Below are positions 10,431 to 22,495 of a stretch of 64,000 nucleotides of DNA, in pieces. The notes beneath the pieces are model-generated. The model searched no databases and was not told the origin of the DNA. It worked only from the letters and a program-made list of their open reading frames with translations. The stretch is taken from assembly GCA_963377175.1 (NCBI GenBank), contig CAUJNA010001757.1, forward strand, positions 544,268-608,267, read 5' to 3'. Source of the stretch: Effrenium voratum (lineage: Eukaryota > Sar > Dinophyceae > Suessiales > Symbiodiniaceae). Position numbers and translations under genes: made by a program. How positions within the stretch are numbered: position 1 is the stretch's first letter; the number at the start of each line of letters is the position of its first letter.

Positions 10431-12183
10431 TACACGCGGCACGCGCAGATGTGCACCCGTGAACACAATCGTAAGATTTCTGACCGTTTCGCTGATCCAG
10501 TTTCGGATCCTTCATCAGGAAAGATCTACCGCAAGCGTGTTGCGCGTTGCTGATGATCGATACTTTGAAGTGGCGGCGCGCTCAAGGACTTCCGTTTGCT
10601 GTTGCCTCAGAAGCCAGCCCAGGATCTTGGTGTAGGCCTTGATTTCACTGTGGCCTCACCAGTTTTTGATCTTCTTGACGCCTAACCAAAGCATAACGCC
10701 TCCTTGGGATTTGGGATTGACATGAGCAAGTGAATGAACCTCGCATTGTGTGTCGATGGCCAAGCTGAGGCTACTCCTTGCGCGCGCGTTGTTGGGCGGT
10801 TGCTTGGGCGCATGCCGTCTTGCCGCGCGCCACGACTCGTGCTGCTTTAAGCTGTCGTATTTTTTGCATTGGGCCAAATCGAAATCCGCCAGGATCACAG
10901 GAGATGACTGAGCCGGTGGGGCCGGCATTGGGGCAGAGCTGGACACGGCGCCTCACGCCCAGCTCAAACCGCAGGCTCGGCAACGTCAGGGCAAGCCAGC
11001 TCTGCGCGGACGATCCGTGCGTGGGCAGCCCCCCGGCGCGCCGAGACGGCGAGCCACGCCCAGAATACGAGGGTAGGATACGCTGAACGATGATTGACAA
11101 ATGAACATACACGTTGACTGCAATTACGTTTCGCGCAGAGGCCAGACCGCGATGGGCCGCAGGAAAGGGTACGTCAACACGCCACCAAGCGAGCACCGAC
11201 CGCACGCTTCAGGACCATCCAGCCTTTCCAGTGTGTTCGTCAAGTTAAAAAGCAATGAAAGGCTTAATTGAGCTGCTTGCGCTTGGCACAGGAGCTGCTG
11301 CGAAACCTGCGCCGCTCATCATAGTGGAGCGCGCCGGTGGCGGGACAGACAACTGCAGCAACGAGCAGCTGGAGCATGAGTCTCAACCTCGGCGCCTCCT
11401 TCTACATGACAGAAGATGCGACTCAGGCCGCGGCTGCTGCTGCCATGTTGCTGCCACTTTCTTGGCCTTCCAACACATCGACGCCTATGTGGCCTTGCGG
11501 AAGCAGCAGCTGAGTTGGGCGAGCCCGATCCTGCTGAAAGCAGTCGGACGCGGCCTGTGCGGAAAACTGCTTGCAGCGCTGGCCACGGAGAGCTTGACGC
11601 GCGCCAAAAAAGAAAGCGGCAGCTGTCAGGGAAAGTTGGCAACATGCATGTTTACGAGTCCTGACATATGACAAAGCAGTGCAGCCTTGTGCACATTGCA
11701 GGGCCAGTGCGCCCACGAATGCAGGGTTCTCCCCTTCAACTAGTCTCTGGCATTGGATTTTGGCATCAGCCAACCTGTAAAGGCCTGGCTCTCACATGCT
11801 GGAGGGGTTGTATATTGGCTCACGGAAAATCTGGCAGGAATCTTGCGCAGCACACGTCAGACCTGTTAGGTGGCGTGCTTTGTGTTTTCATTGTGTTCTT
11901 GATTGCGCTTTGTGTTGCGAGTGCTGATGCGCATGGCACAAGTTCACTTCAAGAAGTAGGAAACAAAAAAGTGAGGCGCAGCCATGGCAAGCTGCTGCGG
12001 CTTTGTCCGGCGCATCGGTCTTGGCGAGCAGGGTCCTACAACTGTGGACATGGCCCGCGCGAAGACTGTGTGTCGCGTCGCCACGTGGACGCTGCGTCCT
12101 GCCCAGGTGTTGGCGAAGTCTGTGGTCCGCGCTAGGCCCTTCAGTGCCGGGCGCACACACAGGACCGCAGTCCTCTCAGCCTG
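10431..12183. other. No confident gene
   Basis: A minus-strand frame near 10,635-10,510 reads 'KAYTKILGWLLRQQQTEVLE', which has protein-like composition for about 45 codons. Plus-strand frames at 11,255-11,671 and 11,668-12,135 lack motifs. I see nothing assignable. Confidence 0.3.
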
Positions 12184-12489
12184 ATGGAAGATCTTGCTTC
12201 CGCGCACGTGGGCCTAGTAAATGAAAAGTTCGACGAGCTTGAGGACACCGGCGGGCTTCACTGGAGACTTCGGCACAAGAAGGAGCTCTTCGACTCATGG
12301 CGCCGCAAAGCGCCTGGGCAGGAACCCATCGGGAGCAGCTGGGCCCGATCGCGAAGACGAGTGGCCTCAGCTTCGTCTTCCAACGTAGCGGTACTTGGAA
12401 GCGACGCATCCATGCGGTCTCCTGCGTGGTGTGCGTGGATCGCCGCGCCATCTTCCTATCGTAAACTAAAGCAGCGCCACCAGCTTTGA
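12184..12489 (+). CDS. Hypothetical short reading frame
   Basis: An ATG-initiated frame of 101 codons starts 'MEDLASAHVGLVNEKFDELE' and continues 'HWRLRHKKELFDSWRRK'. The first half has the charged, helical composition of real protein; the second half is Ser/Arg-rich and may be non-coding. No family is recognised, no neighbour supports it, and it ends just before the CA-rich tract. Confidence 0.2.
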   Translation: MEDLASAHVGLVNEKFDELEDTGGLHWRLRHKKELFDSWRRKAPGQEPIGSSWARSRRRVASASSSNVAVLGSDASMRSPAWCAWIAAPSSYRKLKQRHQL

Positions 12490-12649
12490 TTCACATTCAT
12501 CATGGCCCCTTGCTGGGCTAGGCCAGACTTGAACTGCACCGCGCGCATGCACACACAGATGCACGCTCGCACACGCACGCTCGCACGAGCTGCCAATCAT
12601 TGGCGCACGCATACAAATGCGCGAGCACAAGAACTCCCATGAACGACCT

Positions 12650-13690
12650 CAAAAACGCACACACGCAGACAAACAAAAACAACAACGTGCAGGCGCACAC
12701 ACACAGAGACACACAGAGACACACAGAGACGCACAGAGACACACAGAGACACACAGAGACACACAGAGACACACAGAGAGACACAGAGACGCACAGACAC
12801 AGAGACACAGAGACACAGAGACACAGAGACACAGAGACACAGAGACACAGAGACACAGAGACACAGAGACACAGAGACACAGAGACACAGAGAAGCACAC
12901 ACATACACACACACGCACACACACACGCACACACGCACACAGACGCACAGACACACACACACACACACACGCACGCACTCACGCACACACACACACACAA
13001 AAACCACACACACATTCACGCACACGCAAAAGCACACGCACACGCACACGCACACGCACACGCACACGCACGCGCACACGCACGCGCACGCACGCACGCA
13101 CGCACACACGCACCCGCGCGCCCGCGCGCCCACGCACCCACGCACCCACGCACCCACGCACCCACGCACGCACGCGCGCACCCACGCACCCACGGACCCA
13201 CAAACCCACGCACCCACGCACCCACGCACCCACGCACCCAGACACCCACACACCCACGCACCCACGCACCCACGCACCCACGCACCCACGCACCCGCGCA
13301 CACACGCGCACACACACACACACACGCACACACGCGCACACACGCGCGCACGCGCACACGCGCACATGCGCACACGCGCGCACACGAGCGCACGCGCACG
13401 CACGCGAACGCGCACGCACACGCACACGCACGCGCACACGCGCACGCGCACGCACGCACGCACGCAGACAGACAGACACAGACAGACGCAGACAGACAGA
13501 CACAGACAGACAGACACAGACAGACAGACACAGACAGACAGACAGAGACACAGAGACACAGAGACACAGAGACACAGAGACACAGAGACACAGAGACACA
13601 GAGACACGGAGACACAAAGACACAGACACAGACATACAATCACACACAGACACACACACGCGCACACGCACGCGCAAGCACACACAGGCA
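12650..13690. repeat. Long CA-rich compound microsatellite
   Basis: In order: (CACAGAGA)n and (ACAGAG)n tracts (about 12,698-12,895), CA/CG mixtures (about 12,900-13,130), a (CCCACGCA)n minisatellite (about 13,130-13,300), CACGCG mixtures (about 13,300-13,465), then (ACAGACAG)n and (ACAGAG)n again (about 13,465-13,640). Long frames through it on both strands (up to 512 codons) are artefacts of stop-free repeats. Confidence 0.92.
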
Positions 13691-14160
13691 CGCTTGCTGC
13701 TTGATCACTTTGAGATGCCCAGACAACACACAAGCAGCGCCTCCCCCCAGGCAACACCCGCTCCACAGCATCCCCGCGCGTCAGGTTGATTTGCTTGCAC
13801 ATGAGGCTTGAACAGCACGCGTCTTCCTGAACAGCCAATGCACGTGCCTCCCTGCGTGTCGGTCTGAACTTGGTGCTTGAAGAATACTGGCAAGATTCGG
13901 CAGCCAAGGCTGCGTGCGAACAGGACGCAAGCAACACCTCCTGGGCAACCAGGCCACTAGCATCTCTGCATGTCGTTTGGTTTTCTTGCACTTGATGCTT
14001 GAAGAAAGTGAAAGACGCGGCAGCCAAGTGCTGCACTCCACTGGCATCCCTGCGCGTCGGTTTGATTTGCTTGCGTTTGATTTGCAACGGCAGCCAAGTG
14101 CTGTGTGTGAGCCACGCACGGCGGCGTCCACTCACTCGACTCCATGTTGGCTTGATTTGC
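13690..14160 (+). repeat. GCAGC-hairpin repeat, about four diverged copies
   Basis: Units carry 'cggcagccaaggctgcgtg', 'gcggcagccaagtgctgcac' and 'cggcagccaagtgctgtg', separated by 'gcatccctgcgcgtcggttt' and 'gatttgcttgc' phrases. It is the same family as 4.2-4.6 kb. Both blocks directly follow a CA-rich microsatellite. Confidence 0.75.
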
Positions 14161-14379
14161 TGATTGATGCTCGGCAGTTTTTGGACATGTGCGGGCTTGG
14201 GGTGTGCGCAGGCAGCTAGCAGCCTGTGTTTTTGATGCCTGAGTCACACCAGAAAAATAAAAAGCAGGGCCCCTCCTTTTGCCAGCGAACAACACGATTT
14301 GCTTCACTAACCTGATCTTGAGAAGTGACACCGTGTGAAACCTTGCTCGTGGAAGCCACCTTTTGTGTGTCTTAGTTCC

Positions 14380-15019
14380 ATCAAGGTGAGACAATTCATT
14401 GCGTTCAGATGGCGGCCTGCTTGGAAATGGCCAGCTGACGAAGACGTGCAAGAGATTCTCATCCAGCACTCCTGGAAATCGAGAAGGTGGACAGAAACTG
14501 GCTGGACTACTGACAGCTTCCACCACAACCTGGGGGACATCGCCGACTGGCCATTCGACGCCGCCAAAGTCTTCGAGCAGCAGTCGGAGAATATGTGTAC
14601 ATGAGGTTGCTACCTAGAGGAGTGGCCGCGGCGCTTCAACACACTGATCTCTCGTGTTATCCACGTGCTTGGACGACGTGTCAAGGAAGGGAGCCCCGCC
14701 AGACTGGAGAGCATACTTCGGAAAGCATGAGGTTTCCCACATCGGCATCTCTTTGAAAGACGTCCGGTCTGCGGGCTTTGAGTACAGAGCGATCCCGTGG
14801 CTGCAGCAGGCTGCGCAAGCTTTGACAAGAACTCGCTCAAGCTGGAGAGCCTTGCAATCTTTTGATGCGCTGCGTCGGGGGCATCAGTCGAAGCTCGGCT
14901 ATGCTGTGTTCGTGTCTCATTGTGGCGCGTTGCATGACCACGGGGGCCGCCGTCACTCAGCCGCCCTGCGGGCACTGAAGATGTTGGAGAGAGCCCGCGG
15001 CGACGTTCTGGCTCTTTAA
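14380..15019 (+). pseudogene. Decayed unknown protein gene
   Basis: Protein-like readings succeed one another across frames: 'ADWPFDAAKVFEQQSE' (about 14,550), 'EYVYMRLLPRGVAAALQHTD' (about 14,588-14,650), 'VIHVLGRRVKEGSPARLES' (about 14,658-14,715), then an open frame 'HEVSHIGISLKDVRSAGFEY' through 'ALRALKMLERARGDVLAL' to a stop at 15,019. The order and composition suggest one gene with two or three frameshifts. I do not recognise the family. Confidence 0.35.
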
Positions 15020-17290
15020 GTTAGACGCACGATATTTTCTGCTTTGGGATTCACAAAAACCACTAAGATGACCCGGCAGCGTGAAAATAGGAACAGGGCT
15101 GATGGACCGCTTGGCGAATGCAAACAGCTTTCGTGCTGAGAACGGGGAGGCAACTTTCCCACCATTGGCCTCAGACCTCTTGAGCCAACCGTGCTGGGGG
15201 CGTCGGGCGCTGGAGCCGTCTGCCCCTGTTTTTTCGCACGCGCTTCACAAGCCTGGTGACAATAGGTCTCTCGTTAAAACTGACACGTGCAACACGCAAC
15301 TTGAGTGCATTTGTTCTGCTCCCCCCTCATCGATCCAAGGTACGCTGGCCAGCCCCGTTTCAAAAGCAAATCGCGTCTTGCCAGCCAGCGGTGTTCCAAG
15401 TGGGCGCAGTTTCTTCCAGGGCAAAAAAAGCCAGTTTGCACGGGTTCTGTGGGAAAAGGCAACTTGCGTTGGCACGACATGCTTTGAACGGTGAGGACTA
15501 AACGTGCTCGAAACCATTGTGAATGAAGCGCAGCGTGTAAGAACAATCCGCTAGTCATATTGAATAGGGCATGGCTCTTAGTAGGGAAAGCATTCATCAC
15601 CTCGTGCCCCAACCAGCTCAAGTGTAAAGACATGGGGTTTTGGCTGAGTCGCCTTGGCAAAACCATTGTCACAAACCGGAAAAAGAATCCAAGCAAGCCA
15701 CGCTGTGCCCGCGCATAAGCCTTGAAGCTGAATTGCTGCTACAGGACTTCTTTGGATTGGCAAGGATTGAATACAGGCCCTCATTACCTCCAAGGGTTGG
15801 CTACAGGCCGATTAGCGACCCAACGCTTGGTCAAATTCTCCACGGCACCTTAAGTTCCAAAAAGAAACTTTGAGTCTCGTCCATGTGCCCAGCTTCATTC
15901 ATCCCACCCAACTGGTGGCTTTTCCGTGCCTCTTCCCGCACTCGCGGGGCCATGGACATGTACCTAGGACACTCGCTCTGCCATGACAACAGACCTGCTT
16001 CCTGAAGAAAACCCTGCCAGCAAAATAGTGCAGATACCGTGCGGCCATGCAATTGCCATGTCTCTTCCGACAAAACCCACGCTCAGCTCAATGCGATGGC
16101 TCCCCCGGATATAAAACCTCGGAGGGAGTTTTATTATTAGGGGTCACGAGTTTTTCTTAGACAAAGTTCATTGTTTGCTGTTTAGTATTCGACTTGCGTT
16201 GGAAGATGGATCCCCCTTGCTTGCAGGAGCAAACGCTCCGCTCAGATTGCAACTTTTAAGTGGGAACTCTAAGAAGGACATTCACGTTGCGCAGGCCCTA
16301 AAAAGCACATTTTGAGAGCTTGGTGGAAACATGTGCGGTCTCAGGAGCTTAGTGCTGGTGTAGTGTGGGCTAACTTAAACTTAATACTTGCGAGTTTTTG
16401 GCGCGGCTGAGGGGAGTTTGATGATTCGGGGCTGGAAGGAGTGGTTGGGCAACGTGGCTACACCTGGAGGCTCCAGAGTGGCAGTGCCACCCACGAAGAA
16501 GCTATCGTCCGATGGCCGCACATTGCAACTTCGGCACCATTTCGTCAGGGATGTGGGACGAAGATCTCCTTGAAGGCGGGTGGCCCTGTGACCTGGGTAA
16601 TGAAGAAGGGCGCTGACCACAAGCGCAGCGCAGCTAGCGGCGTTGCAGCGAGCGCCACGCCTGCCGAAGTGAACCGTGGCTGGCATTAAGCCGCAGTGGC
16701 CCAGGCTGAGTGCAAAGATTCAGGGCATCAAAAGACAACATCTGGCGCCAATGGCCTGCTCAACGGCATCCATGGCACGTGGGCGCCTCATCCCGTTGCG
16801 CCACACAGATCCCAGGCCTCCTACACTCCCAATTGCTGTGACAGATGCAGATGCCAATGCCCCTGCAATCGGGAATGGACTGCAAAAAAATCTGCAAATT
16901 CGCGCTCCGCAACAATGCGGCCATCTGGCAGAAATGATGCGGCCCAACAACATGGCATGGCGCCGCATCACTGGCTGCGCTTAAGCCACTGCGTTGCTGG
17001 CCATCGACAAGAAGGGTAGGGTTCTTGTTGTCACTGATGGTGCATTTTCCTCCGACTTGCGGCGGTGCTTGTCGCATGCATGCAAAGGATCAGAACAATT
17101 GCGGCGGCTTTGGTGTAGCAATCTGTTGATTTCCCCAAGCCAGCAGCCGAGTTGTCGCGAAGCATTGGAGTGAGTTTCATCACCCAATCCCAGCTGCTGC
17201 ACCCAAACTGGGGAGTAGCACTCCGACATCGGTCCCGTCAATCAGAGACCCTCTGCGTTTGAAGGACAGGTTCTTCTGTCCACATTAGGG
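15020..17290. other. No recognisable gene
   Basis: Several frames of 60-140 codons exist on both strands without motifs or mutual support. A short region near 16,388-16,690 has two overlapping frames ('GSLMIRGWKEWLGNVATPGG'; 'LKAGGPVTWVMKKGADH') that could be remnants of coding sequence, but I cannot assign them. Confidence 0.35.
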
Positions 17291-18029
17291 TCCATATCGC
17301 GCTTCTCTATCTTGAGAATGTTTTGCTTTGCGCTCAAGCAGTTGGATCTGAAATCTCTGCGTTGCCTTGTTTATCCCAAGCTCCTAACACCGGATGCTCA
17401 TCAGAAGAACGATGATGACGGGGCGGGCGGCCCACTCCTCTCTAGCCAGAGAGGAGGGCGCAGTGGACCATGTAAACCTGTGAGCTGCCACACCTGTCGC
17501 AGGTGGTTGGCATAGCTTGGCAGCATGCGTTTGTGTAAAGGCCCTGCTGGCAGTGTTGCTGTAGGAGCCGTGGACGCATGGTGCCTGGACTGAAGCTGGC
17601 CGGGTTCCCGGTTATAGTGTGGGGGTCTGGGGGTTGGACCCTTGTTCGTGTCGTGTTGGTTGGCTTGTCGTCGCGGCGTCGTCGTATGTCGTCGAGGGAG
17701 GGTCCGAAAATCCGTGCTGTTGGGGCAGAATGTTGTTTTCGCTGGCCCTGTCTGGGAATCGTTTGCGTTGCACGTCCATTGTGATTCACCGTGCGAGAGA
17801 GATAGGGGCGCCAAATTAGAATATTTTACATAGATTTTTTGGCGCCCCCAAAGCACAAAACCGGGGCTTGGCCTACTGCGTGAGTCTCTTTTCTTTTTCG
17901 CAGTGGCTTCTGGCTCAAGCTGTGCACGGATATGGCCTTGGCTTGCGCGGCGACCCAGTCATCCGCACAGACCGTTCTACGGGCAGAGCCGCTGCTGCGC
18001 CCAGATCTGCTGGCCGCTGAGGCGTCAAG

Positions 18030-18855
18030 AGCTGCTGCGCTCCACTGAGCCAGCGGAGAAGGCAGGGGAAAAGGACCGGTCTGGCAGGCTTTCCCTGAAA
18101 AAAAAGAAACTGCCGCGCTGGTTCTGCAGCTTTGCCTTCTGACAGAGCAGAGGTCGTGTGCAGACACTGCCATACGCTCGCTTCTGGAGGGCGGGCCCTC
18201 CAGTTCTTGGCGGCCTGCCCTCAAGCTATCAAGTCGCGAAGACAACTTGGAAGGCGGCGCATAAAAGCGTATGTCCGGGAGAACGAAGACGGGGCAGGAG
18301 CAGATTGCAGCCTTGGCCGCGAAGGTGCCCTTGCGCAGCACGAATATGCAGGCCGCGCCGCCTGCAATGCCTGTGGCTGACGTCATGGGCGCGGTCATGC
18401 GCCAGGCAGTGGGAGTCTGTGCTCGTGGGAGTCGGCAGTGTGCGCCAGCATGAACCTGCAGGTCTTCTTTTGCGCAGCGAAATGCCTAGAGCGCGGAGCC
18501 AGCAAGAGGTGGGCCTGGACAAAGCGGTAACCTTAGTCACTGCGGATGCCAGCGCAGATGGAGAGCACAGCAATGATGGCCCATCGCCAAGCCCTCCCGC
18601 AGAGCTGTCGGCGTCCTCCACTACAGACCTCCTCGGTGACGGCCGTGCCATGACGCGTCCAGCTGCGCAGCAGCTTGCGTCAAAGCTGCCGAAGCCTGGC
18701 ACAGAGCCTGCGGACACGTGCAAGAGCGGGTCGGCGCAGGCTCAGTACTGGGCCCACACGCACATCCTGGTGCAAGGCGGACTTCTGGCCCGAACCACAA
18801 GGCTATCTGCAGCAGTTGTGGCCTGCAGTGAAGAAAGGCAAACAGCTTAAGGCTT
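18030..18855 (+). pseudogene. Unknown gene in duplication unit, copy 1 (broken)
   Basis: It carries the same protein readings as copy 2 but more damaged. Examples are 'IAALAAKVPLRSTNMQAAPP' (about 18,300-18,360) and a long frame ending 18,850 that contains 'LDKAVTLVTADASADGEHSN' and later 'KSGSAQAQYWAHTHI'. The N-terminal helical part seen in copy 2 is largely deleted here. Preservation of the same frame in both copies supports past coding. Family unknown. Confidence 0.4.
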
Positions 18856-19104
18856 TGCAGAACACTTATCAGCACAGGCCAAGCCGTCGTTGAGGCTCAA
18901 TGAGAGCCATGGCTTCCAAGGAGGCGTCGGATGAGGCGGGGTCTGGCAGCGTCTCGCTCCTAGCGCAAGCGTGTCACGTGTATGTAAAATAAATATATAA
19001 AGATACACAACGGATCATGTTACAGTTACGTGCGCGCGTTCGCCTGTATCCGCCATGCATGACATTCGCGCGTGGAAGGCTTGCCGTGGCCCAGGCCAAG
19101 CCTC

Positions 19105-19250
19105 GCATCGTCGCGGCTGCGGCCTGATTTTGCCACGGCTGCGGCCTGACGTTGTCACGGCTGCGGCCTGGCGTCCCTCCTGCGGCTGCGGCCAAGAGGG
19201 CGGCTGCGTCCGCAATGGCTGCGGCCTGGCGCCCTCCTCCGGCTAAAAGC
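19105..19250 (+). repeat. ~22-bp GC-rich minisatellite, copy 1
   Basis: Four to six units of 'cggctgcggcctgattttgc' type follow one another. The counterpart in copy 2 of the duplication is at about 22,045-22,215. Confidence 0.8.
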
Positions 19251-19570
19251 TGTGTCCGGCATCCCTCTTGCGTCAGCCCGAGATCTGCGCCACGCGCCGG
19301 ATACAAACACGGGACTTCCATGCTTGGGTAGACGCAGCCACGTCTTAGTACATATCAATTGTTCAGCTTTCCGTTTTTGTGGCTGCAAAGTGGTCTTCCC
19401 CAAAACAGGTATATACAGTATATACATAAATAGATAAAAAAAATATGTACATTGATACCAACAAAGGCACAAGTTGTTCCGCCTTGTGCTCTTTCCGTCT
19501 TGTATGCACACACAAATCTGTTCGTATATAATTGTAAATACACTTATGCAAATCTTCTTGCTCTGCGCAG

Positions 19571-19885
19571 GTGGCACCTCCTGTGGGAGAAGCAGGCGCG
19601 CCTGCGCGCGAAGGCGAGGACAAGGAGATCCCCAATCCGGCTCAGGCCGCGGCCGGTGAGGGCGACAAGGCCAAGGAGGCGGGGCAGACCTCCTCATCCG
19701 AGCACTCGCCGCCGAGCAGAGAGACCGCTCAATTCCGGGCTCTGCGGATGTGGAGAAGGTGGCCGAGCTGTGAGGCCGCTTCGTCAAGCAGCGGTCCGGC
19801 TGGGAGCGACCGCCTGAGCCGAAATACCCGTGGCAGACAATGCCTCTGCCCGAGAGCAGCGTGAGCGAAGCCAGCAACGGCGCAG
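19571..19885 (+). pseudogene. Candidate C-terminal exon, copy 1 (broken)
   Basis: A pyrimidine-rich acceptor-like 'tcttgctctgcgcag' ends at 19,570. It is followed by a Pro/Glu-rich, probably disordered reading: 'VAPPVGEAGAPAREGEDKEI', then, after frame changes, 'VKQRSGWERPPEPKYPW' and 'TMPLPESS'. The equivalent at 22.5 kb has the same order with different breaks. It could be the last exon of the gene at 18.0-18.9 kb; this is inference. Confidence 0.35.
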
Positions 19886-20844
19886 CGAGAGCGGGCGTGG
19901 CGGGGGATCGGCGGGCCTGAAGCCTTGCTTGTTCTCCCTAGATGTCTTGAACAAAGGGCATGCTGCGGCATCTCCGCTTCACACCATCGACGCCCACGAT
20001 GTCGCACTTTTCCAAAGGTACTCCGACGCGCAGTGCTTCTCGGCCGCCGAGGAGCTGGTTGAGATCGCGCTTCTCTAAATGTTATGCTTTGCGCTCAAGC
20101 AGTTGGATCTGAAATCTCTGCATTCCCTTGTGTATCCCTAGCTCCTAAAACCGTATGCTTAGCAGAAGAACGATGATGAAGGGGCGGGCGGCCCACTCCT
20201 CTCTAGCCAGAGCCTTCCGAGAGTGCAGTTAAGGCAACAGTATGTTGTGAGACAAGCAGTGGACCATGTAAACCTGTGAGCTGCCACACCTGTCGCAGGT
20301 GGTTGGCATAGCTTGGCAGCACGCGTTTGTGTAAAGGCCCTGTTGGCAGTGTTGCTGTAGGAGCTGTGGACGCATGGTGCCTGGACTGAGGCTGGCCTGC
20401 GTAGCGAAGGGTTCCCGTTTATAGTGTGGGGGTCTGGGGGTTGGACCCTTGTTCGCGTCGTGGCGTCGTCGTATGTCGTCGAGGGAGGGTCCGAAAATCC
20501 GTGCTGTTGGGGAATGTTGTTTTCGCTGGCCCTGTCTGGGAATCGTTTGCGTTGCAGGTCCATTGTAATTCACCGTGCGAGAGAGATAGGGGCGCCAAAA
20601 TTAGGGTTATCCCACATAGACTTTCTTGCGTCCGCAAAGCGCGAGACTGGGGCTTGGCCTGTTGCGTGCGTCTCCTCTTTTTCGCAGCGGCTTCTGGGTC
20701 AAGCCGAGCGAAACTGCCGTCATCCGCACAGACCGTTCTACGGGCAGAGCCGCTGCTGCGCGCAGATCTGCTGGCCGCTGAGGTGTCTGGCTCCAAGCTG
20801 CTGCGCTCCATTGAGCCAGCGGAGAAGGCAGGGGAAAAGGATGG

Positions 20845-21660
20845 GTGGTGAAGGCAGGCTACACCACAAGCTGCATGTTTTTGACGGCTCGCTTTATCTG
20901 GCAGGCTTTCCCTGAGAGAGAAAGCTGAGTACATCCTGGAAACTGCCGCGGTGGTTCTGCAGCTTTGCCTTCTGACAGAGCAGACGTTGGGCGCAGTCAC
21001 TGCCATACTAAACTATGCCATACGCTCGCTTCTGGAGGGTGGGCCCTCCAGTTCTTGGCAGCTTGCCACAAGCTATCAAGTCGCGAAGACGACTCGGAAG
21101 GCGGCGCACAAGCGTAAGTCCGGGAGAACGAGTTGCCGGCAGATGTGGCCGAGGACCAGCAGATCGCAGCCTTCGCCGCGAAGGTGCCCTTGCGCAGCAC
21201 GAATATGCAGGCCGCGCCGCCTGCAATGCCTGTGGCTGACGCCAGGCAGTAGGAGTGTGTGCTCGTGGGAGTCTTCGTCAGGCAGTGTGCGCCAGCATGA
21301 ACCTGCAGGTCTTCTTTTGCGCGTAGTGCGCGGGGCCAGCAAGAGTTGGCCCTGGACAAGGCGGTAATCTTAGTCACTGCGGATGCTGGCGCAGATGGAG
21401 AGCACAGCAATGATGGCCCGTCGCCAAGCCCTCCCACAGAGCTGTCGGCGTCCTCCGCCGCAGACCTCCACGGCGAGGGCCGCAAGGCCATGACGCGTCC
21501 ACGTGCAAGAGCGGGTCGGCGCAGGCTCAGTACTGGGCCCACACGCACATTGGATACTACTCGCAGAAGTTCCTGGTGCGAGGCGGGCTTCTGGTCCGAA
21601 CCACAAGGCTATCTGCAAGCAGTTGTGGCCTGCAGTGAAGAAAGGCTTGAGGCTTTGGAG
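20845..21660 (+). pseudogene. Unknown gene in duplication unit, copy 2 (broken)
   Basis: Readings in order: 'EGRLHHKLHVFDGSLYLAGF' (about 20,848-20,907), then after a frame change 'LSLREKAEYILETAAVVLQL' followed by 'CLLTEQTLGAVTAILNYAIR' (about 20,902-21,030), 'SYQVAKTTRKAAHKRKS', 'IAAFAAKVPLRSTNMQAAPP' (about 21,165-21,225), 'LDKAVILVTADAGADGEHSN' (about 21,352-21,411) and 'YWAHTHIGYYSQKFLVRGG' (about 21,530-21,590). The helical hydrophobic stretch looks like a folded domain. I do not recognise it. Confidence 0.4.
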
Positions 21661-22044
21661 AAGACACACACCCTTCTTCTCAAGGTCCTCGCCTAGGGTT
21701 CGAGCACGAACGACCTTGCCGCTTGTTCTTTGTCGTTGAGTTAGTGTCAGTCAGGTCATTTTTTGTTGCTCTTGGGCATGTGCGCACATATCAGCACAGG
21801 CCACGCCGTCGTTGAGGCTCAATGGAAGCCATGGCTTCCAAGCAGGCGTCGGATGAGGCGGGGTCTGGCAGCGTCTCGCTCCTAGCGCGAGCGTGTAACG
21901 TATATGTATAATATGTAAAGATACATGTTGTACATCACACACACACAACGGATCATGTTACAGTTACGTGCGCGCGTTCGCCTGTATCCGCCATGCGTGA
22001 CATTCGCGCGTGGAAGGCTTGCCGTGGCCCAGGCCAAGCCTCGC

Positions 22045-22215
22045 ATCGTCGCGGCTGCGGCCTGATTTTGCCACGGCTGCGGCCTGACGTTGTCACGGCT
22101 GCGGCCTGGCGTCCCTCCTGCGGCTGCGGCCAAGAGGGCGGCTGCGTCCGCAATGGCTGCGGCCTGGCGCCGCGAGAGGCTGTGTCCGGCATCCCTCTTG
22201 CGGCTGCGGCCGACC
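22045..22215 (+). repeat. ~22-bp GC-rich minisatellite, copy 2
   Basis: It has the same 'cggctgcggcctg' units as 19,105-19,250, with one extra unit near 22,200. Confidence 0.8.
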
Positions 22216-22495
22216 CGAGATCTGTGCCACGCGCCCGATACAAGCACGGGACTTCCACGCTTGGGTAGATGCAGTGGCACCCTTTTCCATCGTTTGTGGC
22301 TGCGCGCTAAAAGTGCAAAAAGGGTTCCCCTTTTTTCCCAGGGTCACTGAACAACTGAGACATATATGTATATATGTGTATTGATACCAACGAAGGCACT
22401 TGTTGTTCTGCCTTGTGCTCTTTCTGTCATGTATGCACACACGACTATATTTCTAACTGTACATACATATAGGCAAATCTTTTCGCTCTGCGCAG

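Larger units (their letters stand above)
17295..20063 (+). repeat. Tandem ~2.8-kb duplication, copy 1
   Basis: The unit begins near 'atcgcgcttctct' (17,297) and that phrase recurs at 20,066, where copy 2 begins. Landmarks match throughout: 'gcgctcaagcagttggatct' at 17,330 and 20,091 (offset 2,761) and 'cggatcatgttacagttac' at 19,011 and 21,949 (offset 2,938). The growing offset shows insertions in copy 2. Confidence 0.85.

Noticed and set aside
12600..14135. Reading frames up to 512 codons in the CA-rich tract (Cys/Val-rich on minus, His/Thr-rich on plus)
   Set aside because: They are stop-free only because the microsatellite unit lacks stop codons; the three frames of each strand are all open and differ only by repeat phase.
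15170..15195. Second spliced-leader-like match ('TTGGCTCAAG' on the minus strand)
   Set aside because: Only the last 10 bases match; the preceding bases differ from the leader and no gene follows.
18189..18208. Small palindrome 'ctggagggcgggccctccag'
   Set aside because: Its 8-bp arms in a GC-rich context are not remarkable, and it lies within coding-like sequence of the duplication.
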